Part shown: piece by piece, positions 1-7,230 of the stretch
How positions within the stretch are numbered: the stretch's first letter is position 1
Layout: each line of letters opens with the position of its first letter
Assembly (NCBI GenBank): GCA_016875255.1
Contig: VGRU01000023.1
Span: forward strand, 1 to 27,310
Direction: 5' to 3'
Source: Deltaproteobacteria bacterium
GTDB lineage: Bacteria; Desulfobacterota; BSN033; UBA1163
DNA length: 27,310 nucleotides
Notes under the pieces: generated by a model
The model's database searches: none
What the model saw: the letters and a program-made list of their open reading frames with translations, nothing else
Told to the model about the DNA's origin: nothing
Program-made: the position numbers and the translations under genes

Positions 1-17
1 ATCAAGTCCGGAATGAC
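1..17. repeat. Edge of a MITE-like palindromic repeat (third copy)
   Basis: The first 17 bases, read on the minus strand, match the outer end of the repeat at 12674-12755 (GTCAT-CCGGACTTGAT) with one mismatch. The rest of this copy, if present, lies outside the window. Because so little is visible, this assignment rests only on similarity to the complete copies. Confidence 0.5.
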
Positions 18-32
18 AAACCGAATAAAACT

Positions 33-127
33 TATACCTCAGGTATATCAAAACGTTTAACAGCTTTAACCGTTTGAATGTGAACGATGTCCTGAATGTT
101 AATTTAATGAACGATGTCTTGAACGTT
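33..127. repeat. Palindrome and 20-bp imperfect direct repeat in a noncoding end
   Basis: Bases 33-47 form a perfect palindrome with 6-base arms (TATACC / GGTATA) around TCA. Bases 81-100 and 108-127 are a direct repeat matching at 18 of 20 positions, with a 27-bp period. The stretch lies downstream of the minus-strand FAD dehydrogenase gene, and I see no T-tailed terminator hairpin for that gene. These could be regulator sites for a gene left of the window or decayed repeats; the function is unknown. Confidence 0.4.
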
Positions 128-180
128 GTCAGCTAAGGTTTAGGTTAAGAAATTCTCAACCTCAACCTGTTTCATGCGTT

Positions 181-2757
181 TTAGGCGAGTGCTTCTCCCA
201 CCAGTTCCGTAATATCCATCACCTTGAGGCGGCCTTTTTTCTCCTTTCGGAGCCTTGCAGCGGCGAGCTGGAGATTGGCCTTGCAGGCCGGGCAGGCTGA
301 GACAACCGTGTCCGCTCCAACTTCCAGAGCCTCAAGCATGCGCTGATAGGCGATTTCGCCTGAGAGTTCGGTGTTGAATGCCTTCATCCCGCCGCCTCCA
401 CCGCAACATTTGGCCAGCAAACGGTTATTTTTGAATTCGATCAGCGTGACTCCGGGAACTTTTTTGATCAATTCCCTTGGAGGCTCGAAGATGTTGAGGT
501 GGCGGCCCAGATCGCAGGGGTCATGGTAGGCCACCTTCATCGGGTTTCCATTCTTGAACTTCAACTTCCCATCCTGAATCAACTGATCGAGATATTCGAT
601 CGCATGAAGCACCGGTGTGTTGAAGGAGAGGTGCTTGGGGTAGATCTCTTTAAAGGTCTTATAGCAACCCGCACAGGTGGTTACAATCTGCTTGGGCTGA
701 ACTTTTGAGAAGGCATCAAGATTCTTCTTGCCCACCTCCTTGAATTCTTCCGTCCCCACCAGATAGGAGATATAGCCGCAGCAGTTTTCATCTTTTCCCA
801 GGGCGGTGTAGGAGGCACCGGCCCTGTCAAAGATATTCATGAGATTGGGCACGATGTTGATATCCTGATAGGAGGCAACACACCCGGGAAAGAAGAGCGT
901 ATCGACCGGCCCCTTCTTAGGTTGGAAAGTTGACGGATAGACATCGGTCCGTTTCTCTCTCGGTTCTCCAAATGGATTTCCGGTTGCCTTCAGATTCTCC
1001 ATCAATGTCTTATGGATTTCAGGAAGGAATCCGGCCTCGACCAGTTTCCGGCGCCCGGCTTCCACAATCTCAGAGACGACCACGCCGGCAGGGCAGGTCG
1101 CCTTACAGTTGAGGCAGGTGGTGCAGAGATAGAATTTGTCCGCCACCTCTTTGGAAGGTTCCAGCAATCCTTTCATCATATAGTAAGCCTGGATGACCCT
1201 TCCACGGGCATTCTCCGATTCGAGGCCCGTGCGGGCAAAGACCGTGCAGCCTGCCCGACAGAACCCACAATTGATACAGGCAAAGATCTCGTTATCGGCC
1301 GCCTGCCCGAAGCTCTTGATCTGGTCCGGAGTCTCCACAAATTCTTTATATGTAAAGGGGTCGAAAATATCTTTGACGGGATCATCAAAACCCATTTTGC
1401 CCGGGTTGAGTATATTCTTCGGATCTAATGCCTTCTTGATCGTTTTCATCACCTCATGGCTTAAGCCCAACTCTTTATGGATAAAGGAGGCCTTGGCCAT
1501 GCCGATTCCATGTTCCGCTGTCAGGGTTCCTTTAAATTTTAAAGTGAGGTCAATGAACTCCTGAGCGATGGGTTTCACTTTTTCCCATTCCTTCTTATTC
1601 CGGCCATCGATGATCAGGGTGGCATGGAGGTTCCCGTCACCGATATGTCCAAAGATGGGAATGGGGAAATCGTATTTATCCCGAATCTTCTGGAGCTCCC
1701 GTATCGTTTCCGGGATCTTGGACATGGGAACGCCAAAATCCTCTACAAAGGGGATCAGCTTTGCGCCTCTTCTGATCTTCGATAGAGAAGGGACAAGACC
1801 CTGGCGACCTGCCCACATCTTTAAACGTTTTGCCGGATCATCATCCCACTGATTGCCGAGGCCATTACATTCCTTTGAGATTCGATCGATCTTCTGGATG
1901 TTCTCTTTGACTGCCTGCTTGTTTCCATCGATCTCAATAAACAGGATACATTCCACATTGTCAGGGATGTTGAGACCCATGGCCTTGTTGACTACATCGA
2001 TGGAGAGTCTGTCCAGAATTTCGCAAGAAGAAAGAGGGATGCCAGAGGTAATGATCTCTTCCGCCGCCTTGCCTGCATCTTCAACCGAAGGAAACCTGGA
2101 CTGGGCAAAGGCGATATATTCGGGCATAGGAAGGACTCTCACCGTAATCTCTGTGATCACCCCGAGGGTTCCCTCGGCCCGGCAGAAGAGATGGGCAAGA
2201 TCATATCCCGAAGAGGTTTTGGGAACGAGCGAACCTGTTCTCATCACCCTTCCATCCGCGAGGACAACCTCCAATCCCATAATGTAGTCTTTGGTTGCGC
2301 CATATTTGATTGCACGGTTGCCGCTCGCATTGGTGGAGACCATTCCACCGATGGAGGCGATGGCGGCGCTTCCGGGATCGGGAGGAAAGAAATGGGTGGG
2401 AGCAAGGGCATTGTTCAAATGCTGGCAGATGACCCCTGGCTCCACGACGGCATAGCCATCCTTTTTCTGAACCTCTATGATCTTATTCATCCGACTCACA
2501 TCGAGGATGATACCCCCGAAACAGGCCAGAACCGCGCCGGTCGTGCTGGTTCCGGATCCCCTGGGGATGATCTTGATATCGTTTTCAGAGGCAAACTTGA
2601 GAATCTTTGACACCTCCTCGGTCGTCTTCGCAAAGACGATTGCATCGGGAATGCCTTCATGGACAGACATGTCCCTTGAAAAGCAGAGCCGTTCGATCTG
2701 ATCCGTCTTTACATCCTTTTCACCTACGATGTTGATCAATTCTTTGATGTAGTCCAT
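181..2757 (-). CDS. Fused FAD-linked 2-hydroxyacid dehydrogenase / Fe-S CCG protein (GlcD-GlcF type)
   Basis: This 858-residue protein fuses a GlcD/D-lactate-dehydrogenase-type flavoprotein to a GlcF/HdrD-type electron-transfer half. The FAD_binding_4 part spans about residues 35-210, with PRGSGTSTTGA at 65-75. The FAD-oxidase C-terminal part runs to about 455 and contains FGHIGDGNLH and the AEHGIGM motif. Two 4Fe-4S motifs follow (CINCGFCRAGC near 494 and CTTCLNCKATC near 543), then two CCG domains (GC near 624, NCCGY near 660, CAGC near 693; and HDPCDLGR near 742, KCCGGGGG near 782, CPAC near 819). The family oxidises D-lactate, glycolate or similar 2-hydroxyacids and passes electrons through Fe-S centres to a quinone or partner protein. 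The substrate cannot be told from sequence. The ATG at 2757 has AAAGGG just upstream. It follows the Hmc-like membrane complex after a 170-bp repeat-containing gap and may feed it. Confidence 0.9.
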   Translation of the reverse strand: MDYIKELINIVGEKDVKTDQIERLCFSRDMSVHEGIPDAIVFAKTTEEVSKILKFASENDIKIIPRGSGTSTTGAVLACFGGIILDVSRMNKIIEVQKKDGYAVVEPGVICQHLNNALAPTHFFPPDPGSAAIASIGGMVSTNASGNRAIKYGATKDYIMGLEVVLADGRVMRTGSLVPKTSSGYDLAHLFCRAEGTLGVITEITVRVLPMPEYIAFAQSRFPSVEDAGKAAEEIITSGIPLSSCEILDRLSIDVVNKAMGLNIPDNVECILFIEIDGNKQAVKENIQKIDRISKECNGLGNQWDDDPAKRLKMWAGRQGLVPSLSKIRRGAKLIPFVEDFGVPMSKIPETIRELQKIRDKYDFPIPIFGHIGDGNLHATLIIDGRNKKEWEKVKPIAQEFIDLTLKFKGTLTAEHGIGMAKASFIHKELGLSHEVMKTIKKALDPKNILNPGKMGFDDPVKDIFDPFTYKEFVETPDQIKSFGQAADNEIFACINCGFCRAGCTVFARTGLESENARGRVIQAYYMMKGLLEPSKEVADKFYLCTTCLNCKATCPAGVVVSEIVEAGRRKLVEAGFLPEIHKTLMENLKATGNPFGEPREKRTDVYPSTFQPKKGPVDTLFFPGCVASYQDINIVPNLMNIFDRAGASYTALGKDENCCGYISYLVGTEEFKEVGKKNLDAFSKVQPKQIVTTCAGCYKTFKEIYPKHLSFNTPVLHAIEYLDQLIQDGKLKFKNGNPMKVAYHDPCDLGRHLNIFEPPRELIKKVPGVTLIEFKNNRLLAKCCGGGGGMKAFNTELSGEIAYQRMLEALEVGADTVVSACPACKANLQLAAARLRKEKKGRLKVMDITELVGEALA

Positions 2758-2794
2758 GATCCAACCCTTTCTTTTTGAGCGTATTTTAAAATTT

Positions 2795-2903
2795 AATTAA
2801 TACAAACACAAAAATTATTTTACATGTAAGGCAAGGCTTCAGCCTTGTCTAATGCAACCCTGAAGGGTTGCCCTACAAAAGATTTAATGCGTTTGTATTA
2901 ATT
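2795..2903. repeat. Nested palindromic (REP/MITE-like) element
   Basis: A perfect 13-bp inverted repeat (AATTAATACAAAC at 2795-2807, GTTTGTATTAATT at 2891-2903) encloses a second imperfect pair (TGTAAGGC at 2825-2832, GCCCTACA at 2870-2877). Inside that are two hairpins: CAAGGCT/AGCCTTG at 2832-2847 and GCAACCC/GGGTTGC at 2854-2871. It fills most of the gap between the Hmc-like operon and the FAD dehydrogenase gene. It has no coding capacity and looks like a dispersed non-autonomous repeat. As RNA it would fold strongly and could partly uncouple the last gene from the operon (inference). Confidence 0.75.
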
Positions 2904-2927
2904 TATAAAATAGAAGGGAGGCGATTT

Positions 2928-5003
2928 TCAAATCTTTTTGGGTTCATAGGAAAGGGACTTTTCCAGAAGTTCAGCGATATCGAGCACCTTTACCTGCTCT
3001 TCCATCCCTTTATCTTTCACTCCATCGCTTAACATGGTCAGGCAGTATGGGCAGGCCGTTGCGATCACCTTAGCTCCCAGTTTCATAGCCTGCTCAATGC
3101 GCATCTCGCTAATCCTTTTCCCGAGATGCTCCTCCATCCACATTCTTCCTCCTCCCCCTCCGCAGCAGAAACTCCGGTAATGTGACCTTTCCATCTCCTT
3201 CAGTTGAATACCCGGAATGGAGGAGAGGATCTTTCGGGGAGGTTCATATATATTATTGTAACGGCCGAGGTAACAGGAGTCATGATAGGTGACCGTGGTT
3301 GGATCGATTCTCCCCATATTCAATCTTTTCTCTCGGATCAGGTCATTGAGGAATTCCGTCTGATGGAGGACCTCAAAATCTCCTCCGAATTGGGGGTATT
3401 CGTTCTTTAAGGTATTGTAACAGTGGGGACAGGTGGTCAGGATCTTCTTCACCCGGTAACGTTTCATGGTCTCAATATTGGCCTCGACAAGCATTTTATA
3501 GAGATATTCATTACCGATGCGTCGTGCTGGATCGCCACAGCAACCTTCCTCGCTGCCCAGGATTCCGAATTTCACTCCCACCCTGCGCAGGATCTTCACC
3601 ATCGCAATGGCCACCTTCTTATTTCGATCATCATATCCCTTGAAACAGCCAGGGTAGTACAGGAGTTCAATCTCCGGATCTTCAGCGAGGGTTTTGACAC
3701 CCCAATCCTTCGCCCAATCTGATCTCATTTTCCTTTCTACACCCCATGGATTGCTCCTCCTCTCCATGTTACGAAAAACCTCACGAAGCTCTGAGGGATA
3801 ACGGGTCTCCATGAGAACGAGATAACGCCTCATCTCGATAATCTTGTCATAGGCAGGGATAAAGACAGGACACTGCTCAGAGCAGTTGAGACAGAAGGTG
3901 CATGCCCAGAGACTATCCTCTGAGACCACCTCTCCGCTGATGGAGTTGTCCGACTCCTTTTTAACCGATCCTCCCCAGAGAAGGGACCTTCCTCTTTTAT
4001 GGAGGTTCGCCTTCAAATCCTGAATGACCTTCTTCGGAGACAGAGGTTTTTGGCTCAAATGCGCTGGACAGTGATCCTGGCACCTTCCACAGTTCGTGCA
4101 GGCTTCGAGATCCAATAGCTGTTTCCAGGTCAACTCAAAAATCTCCTTCGCTCCATAAGTCTCGGCCTCTTCAAAATCGGGGATGGGGTCAAGAGCGCCT
4201 CTCTGTTTCAAAGAACGGAAGTAGATATTGAGAGGGGAAAGAAAGAGGTGTTGAAGGGAGGAGTGGCTCACCACCATGTAGCCAGCAAGAATTGTGGCGG
4301 GGATCGCGTGAATCAAGACGCGGTGCCAGATGAGAAGATCATTTAAAGGCTCGGAAGACTGAATGAGCATGAAATTGGCTAACACCGTACTGACAGGAGC
4401 CCATAAATATGAATCCAGAGGAAGAGTTCCTTCTGTGAGGGCCATCCTGTAGCTTTTAACGAGATAACCGGTCATCAGGATGATGAAGCCCAGGATATAC
4501 TTCAGTCTGTCATCAGGCTTTGAATCAAGCCGGGAGGGTCTGAAAATATATCTTCGTACAATGGCAATTCCTCCGCCCAAAAGAACCAGAATACCCCCTG
4601 ATTCTGAGAGAAAGGAGGCGGCGAGATAGATGCTTTGTGGGGGTATGGTCAATCCCGTCAGAAAAGAGAAGAGCCTGATTCCTTTCCCCAAAAAGACGAG
4701 AAAAGTTCCTGTAAAAATCAGAAAATGCATGGTCCCGGGTAAGGGTTCTCTCCAGAACCGGGCATGACCGAATGTTACCGCAAGTAAGGTCTTTATTCTC
4801 TCCAGGACCTGGCCAGAACAGCGCTCGGGTTTTCCCAGAAGCCATAAACGATAATGGGTTCTCCAGAAGATGAAGATAAAAAGGGCAATCAGTCCGAGAA
4901 AGATGACTCCGAAGCCGATGAGGATGGGAAGAAAGATACCATCGATGAAGGCTTTCTGCGCTGTCCAGAAGTGTAAACTGGATGGATCCAAATTCTTCCT
5001 CAC
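2928..5003 (-). CDS. Membrane-anchored HdrD-like Fe-S protein: cytochrome b (NarI/DsrM-type) fused to DsrK/HmcF-type CCG module
   Basis: This 691-residue protein begins with about six membrane segments (residues ~20-260), including His-containing helices such as WHRVLIHAIPATILAG, as in NarI/DsrM/HmcE heme-b subunits. The soluble part has two 4Fe-4S motifs (CTNCGRCQDHCP near 299, CTFCLNCSEQCP near 366) and two CCG domains (YYPGC near 447, GCCGDP near 484, CPHC near 522; and HDSCYLGR near 573, CCGGGGG near 609, CPYC near 646). Such fusions pass electrons between menaquinone and a cytoplasmic thiol/disulfide or flavoprotein partner. Related proteins in syntrophs serve as ETF:menaquinone oxidoreductases, but no etfAB genes are present here. 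The start is a GTG, nine bases after the small membrane gene, with only a weak Shine-Dalgarno. In position and content it equals HmcE plus HmcF joined together. Confidence 0.88.
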   Translation of the reverse strand: MRKNLDPSSLHFWTAQKAFIDGIFLPILIGFGVIFLGLIALFIFIFWRTHYRLWLLGKPERCSGQVLERIKTLLAVTFGHARFWREPLPGTMHFLIFTGTFLVFLGKGIRLFSFLTGLTIPPQSIYLAASFLSESGGILVLLGGGIAIVRRYIFRPSRLDSKPDDRLKYILGFIILMTGYLVKSYRMALTEGTLPLDSYLWAPVSTVLANFMLIQSSEPLNDLLIWHRVLIHAIPATILAGYMVVSHSSLQHLFLSPLNIYFRSLKQRGALDPIPDFEEAETYGAKEIFELTWKQLLDLEACTNCGRCQDHCPAHLSQKPLSPKKVIQDLKANLHKRGRSLLWGGSVKKESDNSISGEVVSEDSLWACTFCLNCSEQCPVFIPAYDKIIEMRRYLVLMETRYPSELREVFRNMERRSNPWGVERKMRSDWAKDWGVKTLAEDPEIELLYYPGCFKGYDDRNKKVAIAMVKILRRVGVKFGILGSEEGCCGDPARRIGNEYLYKMLVEANIETMKRYRVKKILTTCPHCYNTLKNEYPQFGGDFEVLHQTEFLNDLIREKRLNMGRIDPTTVTYHDSCYLGRYNNIYEPPRKILSSIPGIQLKEMERSHYRSFCCGGGGGRMWMEEHLGKRISEMRIEQAMKLGAKVIATACPYCLTMLSDGVKDKGMEEQVKVLDIAELLEKSLSYEPKKI

Positions 5004-5012
5004 TCTCTGAGA

Positions 5013-5228
5013 TTACGGAATAATCCCTGGGTAAAACAGGATCAAGTGTGCGATGAAAAAGGTCAGAATGAAGATACCCAAAGTAGTCAACACCAATTTG
5101 AGAAACCCCTCGTATTTGGGCTGAAGACCTAAATCGGAGAGAGTGAGCCTCAGCCCGAGAAAAAAAGAGTAGATCATCGCTGTCAGGATGATCACCTCAA
5201 TGGCAATGGCCGCTACCCTCAGAGACAT
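5013..5228 (-). CDS. Small two-helix membrane protein, HmcD-like by position
   Basis: I chose the ATG at 5228 (71 residues, starting MSLRVAAIAIEV) because GAGG lies eight bases before it. An in-frame ATG at 5270 would give 85 residues but has no clear ribosome site. The protein has two hydrophobic stretches (about residues 5-28 and 44-66) joined by a short polar loop, with no cysteines or histidines that could obviously bind cofactors except one His near the C-terminus. It lies between an NrfD gene and a cytochrome b/HdrD gene, exactly where HmcD lies in the Hmc complex, so a structural subunit role is inferred from position only. No sequence family was recognised. Confidence 0.7.
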   Translation of the reverse strand: MSLRVAAIAIEVIILTAMIYSFFLGLRLTLSDLGLQPKYEGFLKLVLTTLGIFILTFFIAHLILFYPGIIP

Positions 5229-5306
5229 CTTCCATTCCTCACTGATCAAAACATGGATGACCTGCAACATGCCCGTCGTAAAATGGCATACGAAATGAAG
5301 ATCGGA

Positions 5307-6521
5307 TCAGCCCATTTTCTTCAGCAGTGGGTTTGAACCCTCCACAGCAACTATGGCTTCGTCTTCCTGGGCCGGCAGGATCTCCAAAAACTTCAAACCA
5401 AGGACAAAAAGAAGGGCTATATATGAAACGATACCCAGACATAACAGGGATTCCCAAACCGTAACCGGGAAAATTCCGGGTTTGCCCCATATTCCTTCCA
5501 TGAAACCTGGGAAGAAATGCTGGGGATAGGCAGTGCCTGGAATGACCAAGGCGGCCCTTTCTCCGAAGACTCCGATTATCACAGAGAGGGAAGCGAAAGA
5601 GACTCCTTTCACCGTTCTTCCGGTCTGTGGGTAGATCAAGAGGAATAAGGGAATGAGGATTCCCATTCCGATCTGAAATACCCAGAAGAGCCACCAGTAG
5701 TTTCCTGCAAACAGGTAAAGGGCGGGCTCCCGGCCCGGGAAATAGAGATGTGTCAGTTTGTCGACGAAGACCAGCACCAGGAGCACGTAAATCAACCAGG
5801 AAAGGAGGTTACCGAGGGAAAGGATTAAATCCTGACGGATATGTCTTCCGGTAAATTTAAAGACCCCCAAGGTGGTCAGGATGATTAAAGATGTTCCCGA
5901 TGTCAAGGCTGCGGCAAGAAACTCGAATGGCTTGATGGGAGAGAAAAAGATCTCTCTGTTTCCAATGAGGCCAAAGATGGCGCCTGTCCCCATATGGACA
6001 GAGATCGCCCATATCACATCCAGTGTTCCGACGATGGCGGCCCATTTCTTTTTATTCTCAAAGATCAGCCACAGATAGAAGACCATGAGGGTCATGTACA
6101 CCACATAGAAAATCGAATTGATCACAAACATGGAGGTCATGTTATTGAGGAAGTAGTAGCCGAAAAGCCGCCAAAACTTTTCCGGCCTCCCCAGATCGAC
6201 GAAAACGAAGAACATGGCTCCCAGCATCAGAAGAATTCCCATGAAGACAGCCAGTCTGGTGATCGGTTTATAAAAATCCCACTTCAGGACATAGCTTAAG
6301 GAAGAGATGATGATGGCTCCAGCACTGAGGCCTATGAAGTATATATAAAAGATGATTAACTGTCCCCAGGGGATGATATTGCTGACTCCCCATACCTGTT
6401 GGCCTTTCAGGTAGGAAACGATAAAGCTTACCAACAGAGAAACGCTTCCCAGTCCGAGCAAAGTCACAAGAAGATAGTAGCCTCTTGATTTCCCCTCGAT
6501 CGTCACATAAGTTCTCTCCAT
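5307..6521 (-). CDS. NrfD/PsrC-family integral membrane subunit (HmcC/DsrP-like)
   Basis: This 404-residue protein has about ten hydrophobic helices spread over its whole length, the long form of the NrfD family (as in HmcC, DsrP and QrcD). These subunits bind quinone and connect it to an Fe-S partner, without heme. The N-terminus carries the usual helix pair (YYLLVTLLGLGSVSLLVS, then IIFYIYFIGLSAGAIIISS). Charged residues between helices, such as FVDLGRPEKFWR, are typical. The ATG at 6521 follows GAGGTGG at good spacing and lies 12 bases after the ferredoxin-subunit stop, so the two are translationally linked. It is expected to be the membrane quinone site of the Mo-enzyme/Hmc-like complex. 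Confidence 0.9.
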   Translation of the reverse strand: MERTYVTIEGKSRGYYLLVTLLGLGSVSLLVSFIVSYLKGQQVWGVSNIIPWGQLIIFYIYFIGLSAGAIIISSLSYVLKWDFYKPITRLAVFMGILLMLGAMFFVFVDLGRPEKFWRLFGYYFLNNMTSMFVINSIFYVVYMTLMVFYLWLIFENKKKWAAIVGTLDVIWAISVHMGTGAIFGLIGNREIFFSPIKPFEFLAAALTSGTSLIILTTLGVFKFTGRHIRQDLILSLGNLLSWLIYVLLVLVFVDKLTHLYFPGREPALYLFAGNYWWLFWVFQIGMGILIPLFLLIYPQTGRTVKGVSFASLSVIIGVFGERAALVIPGTAYPQHFFPGFMEGIWGKPGIFPVTVWESLLCLGIVSYIALLFVLGLKFLEILPAQEDEAIVAVEGSNPLLKKMG

Positions 6522-6533
6522 GAATGGGCCACC

Positions 6534-7220
6534 TCACCTGGGAAGATAGATCACTTTCGGATTCGTTTTCAGCTCTTCCCGGAGTCGAAATGCGGTTCTG
6601 GATCCAAAGGCAATGGAAACAGGGCTCTGAGGATCATCTAAATCTCCGAAGGCCATGGCACAGGACGGACAGGCCTCGACACAGGCAGGCAGAACTTCGA
6701 CTCCGATCCTTTTCCCTTCTCTGATTCCCCTGTCAATCCGGTGAAAACAGAAAGTGCATTTTTCAACGACACCCTGAGTTCTCACCGGGAATGGCCAGAC
6801 CTCCCGGGAACCAGGGTCAGGGGGCAGATCGGGGCGGTGATATTCCATTTCGTCCTGCTTTCTGAAATTGAAACTCCTTGCCCCATACGGACAGGCGACC
6901 ATACAGTATTTGCATCCGATGCACCTTCTGTAATTCTGAATGACAATTCCATCCTCTCTTCGGTAGGTCGCCCTGGCCGGACAGACGGTCACACAGGGAG
7001 GATGGTCGCACTGCATGCAGGGCATGGGGATGAGTTCGGTTTGGACCTTCGGGTATCTGCCTCGGGTCACGGCAATGATCTTATTCCAGTAGATATCCCT
7101 TCTCCTCCTCTGCTCTTCAGGGGAACCATGAGGCACATTGTTCTCCGCTTTGCAGGCCACAATGCAGGCCTGGCAGCCCGTGCATTTATCGAGATCGATG
7201 ACCATTGCCCATTTAGGCAT
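6534..7220 (-). CDS. Four-cluster 4Fe-4S ferredoxin subunit (PsrB/DmsB/HmcB type)
   Basis: I place the start at the ATG at 7220 (228 residues, MPKWAMVIDLDKCTGCQAC), preceded by GGAAGAG and 10 bases after the stop of the molybdoenzyme gene. The frame stays open upstream to 7301, but that part overlaps the molybdoenzyme gene and has no ribosome site. The Cys motifs are CTGCQACIVAC, CMQCDHPPCVTVC, CIGCKYCMVAC and CTFC with a later CVEACPSC, enough for four 4Fe-4S clusters. There is no Tat signal, as usual for this family, whose members are exported with the Mo subunit. It should carry electrons between the NrfD quinone site and the molybdopterin subunit. The C-terminal part ends in LRTNP-type PsrB-like sequence (ELKTNPKVIYLPR). 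Confidence 0.92.
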   Translation of the reverse strand: MPKWAMVIDLDKCTGCQACIVACKAENNVPHGSPEEQRRRRDIYWNKIIAVTRGRYPKVQTELIPMPCMQCDHPPCVTVCPARATYRREDGIVIQNYRRCIGCKYCMVACPYGARSFNFRKQDEMEYHRPDLPPDPGSREVWPFPVRTQGVVEKCTFCFHRIDRGIREGKRIGVEVLPACVEACPSCAMAFGDLDDPQSPVSIAFGSRTAFRLREELKTNPKVIYLPR

Positions 7221-7230
7221 CTTCTCTTCC

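Noticed and set aside
2928..5003. ETF:menaquinone oxidoreductase assignment for the membrane HdrD protein
   Set aside because: The domain layout fits, but no etfAB genes are present and the Hmc-like neighbourhood points elsewhere, so only the general family is given.
5239..5694. 151-codon open frame on the minus strand overlapping the NrfD gene
   Set aside because: Out of frame with the NrfD protein, with no membrane or cofactor pattern of its own.
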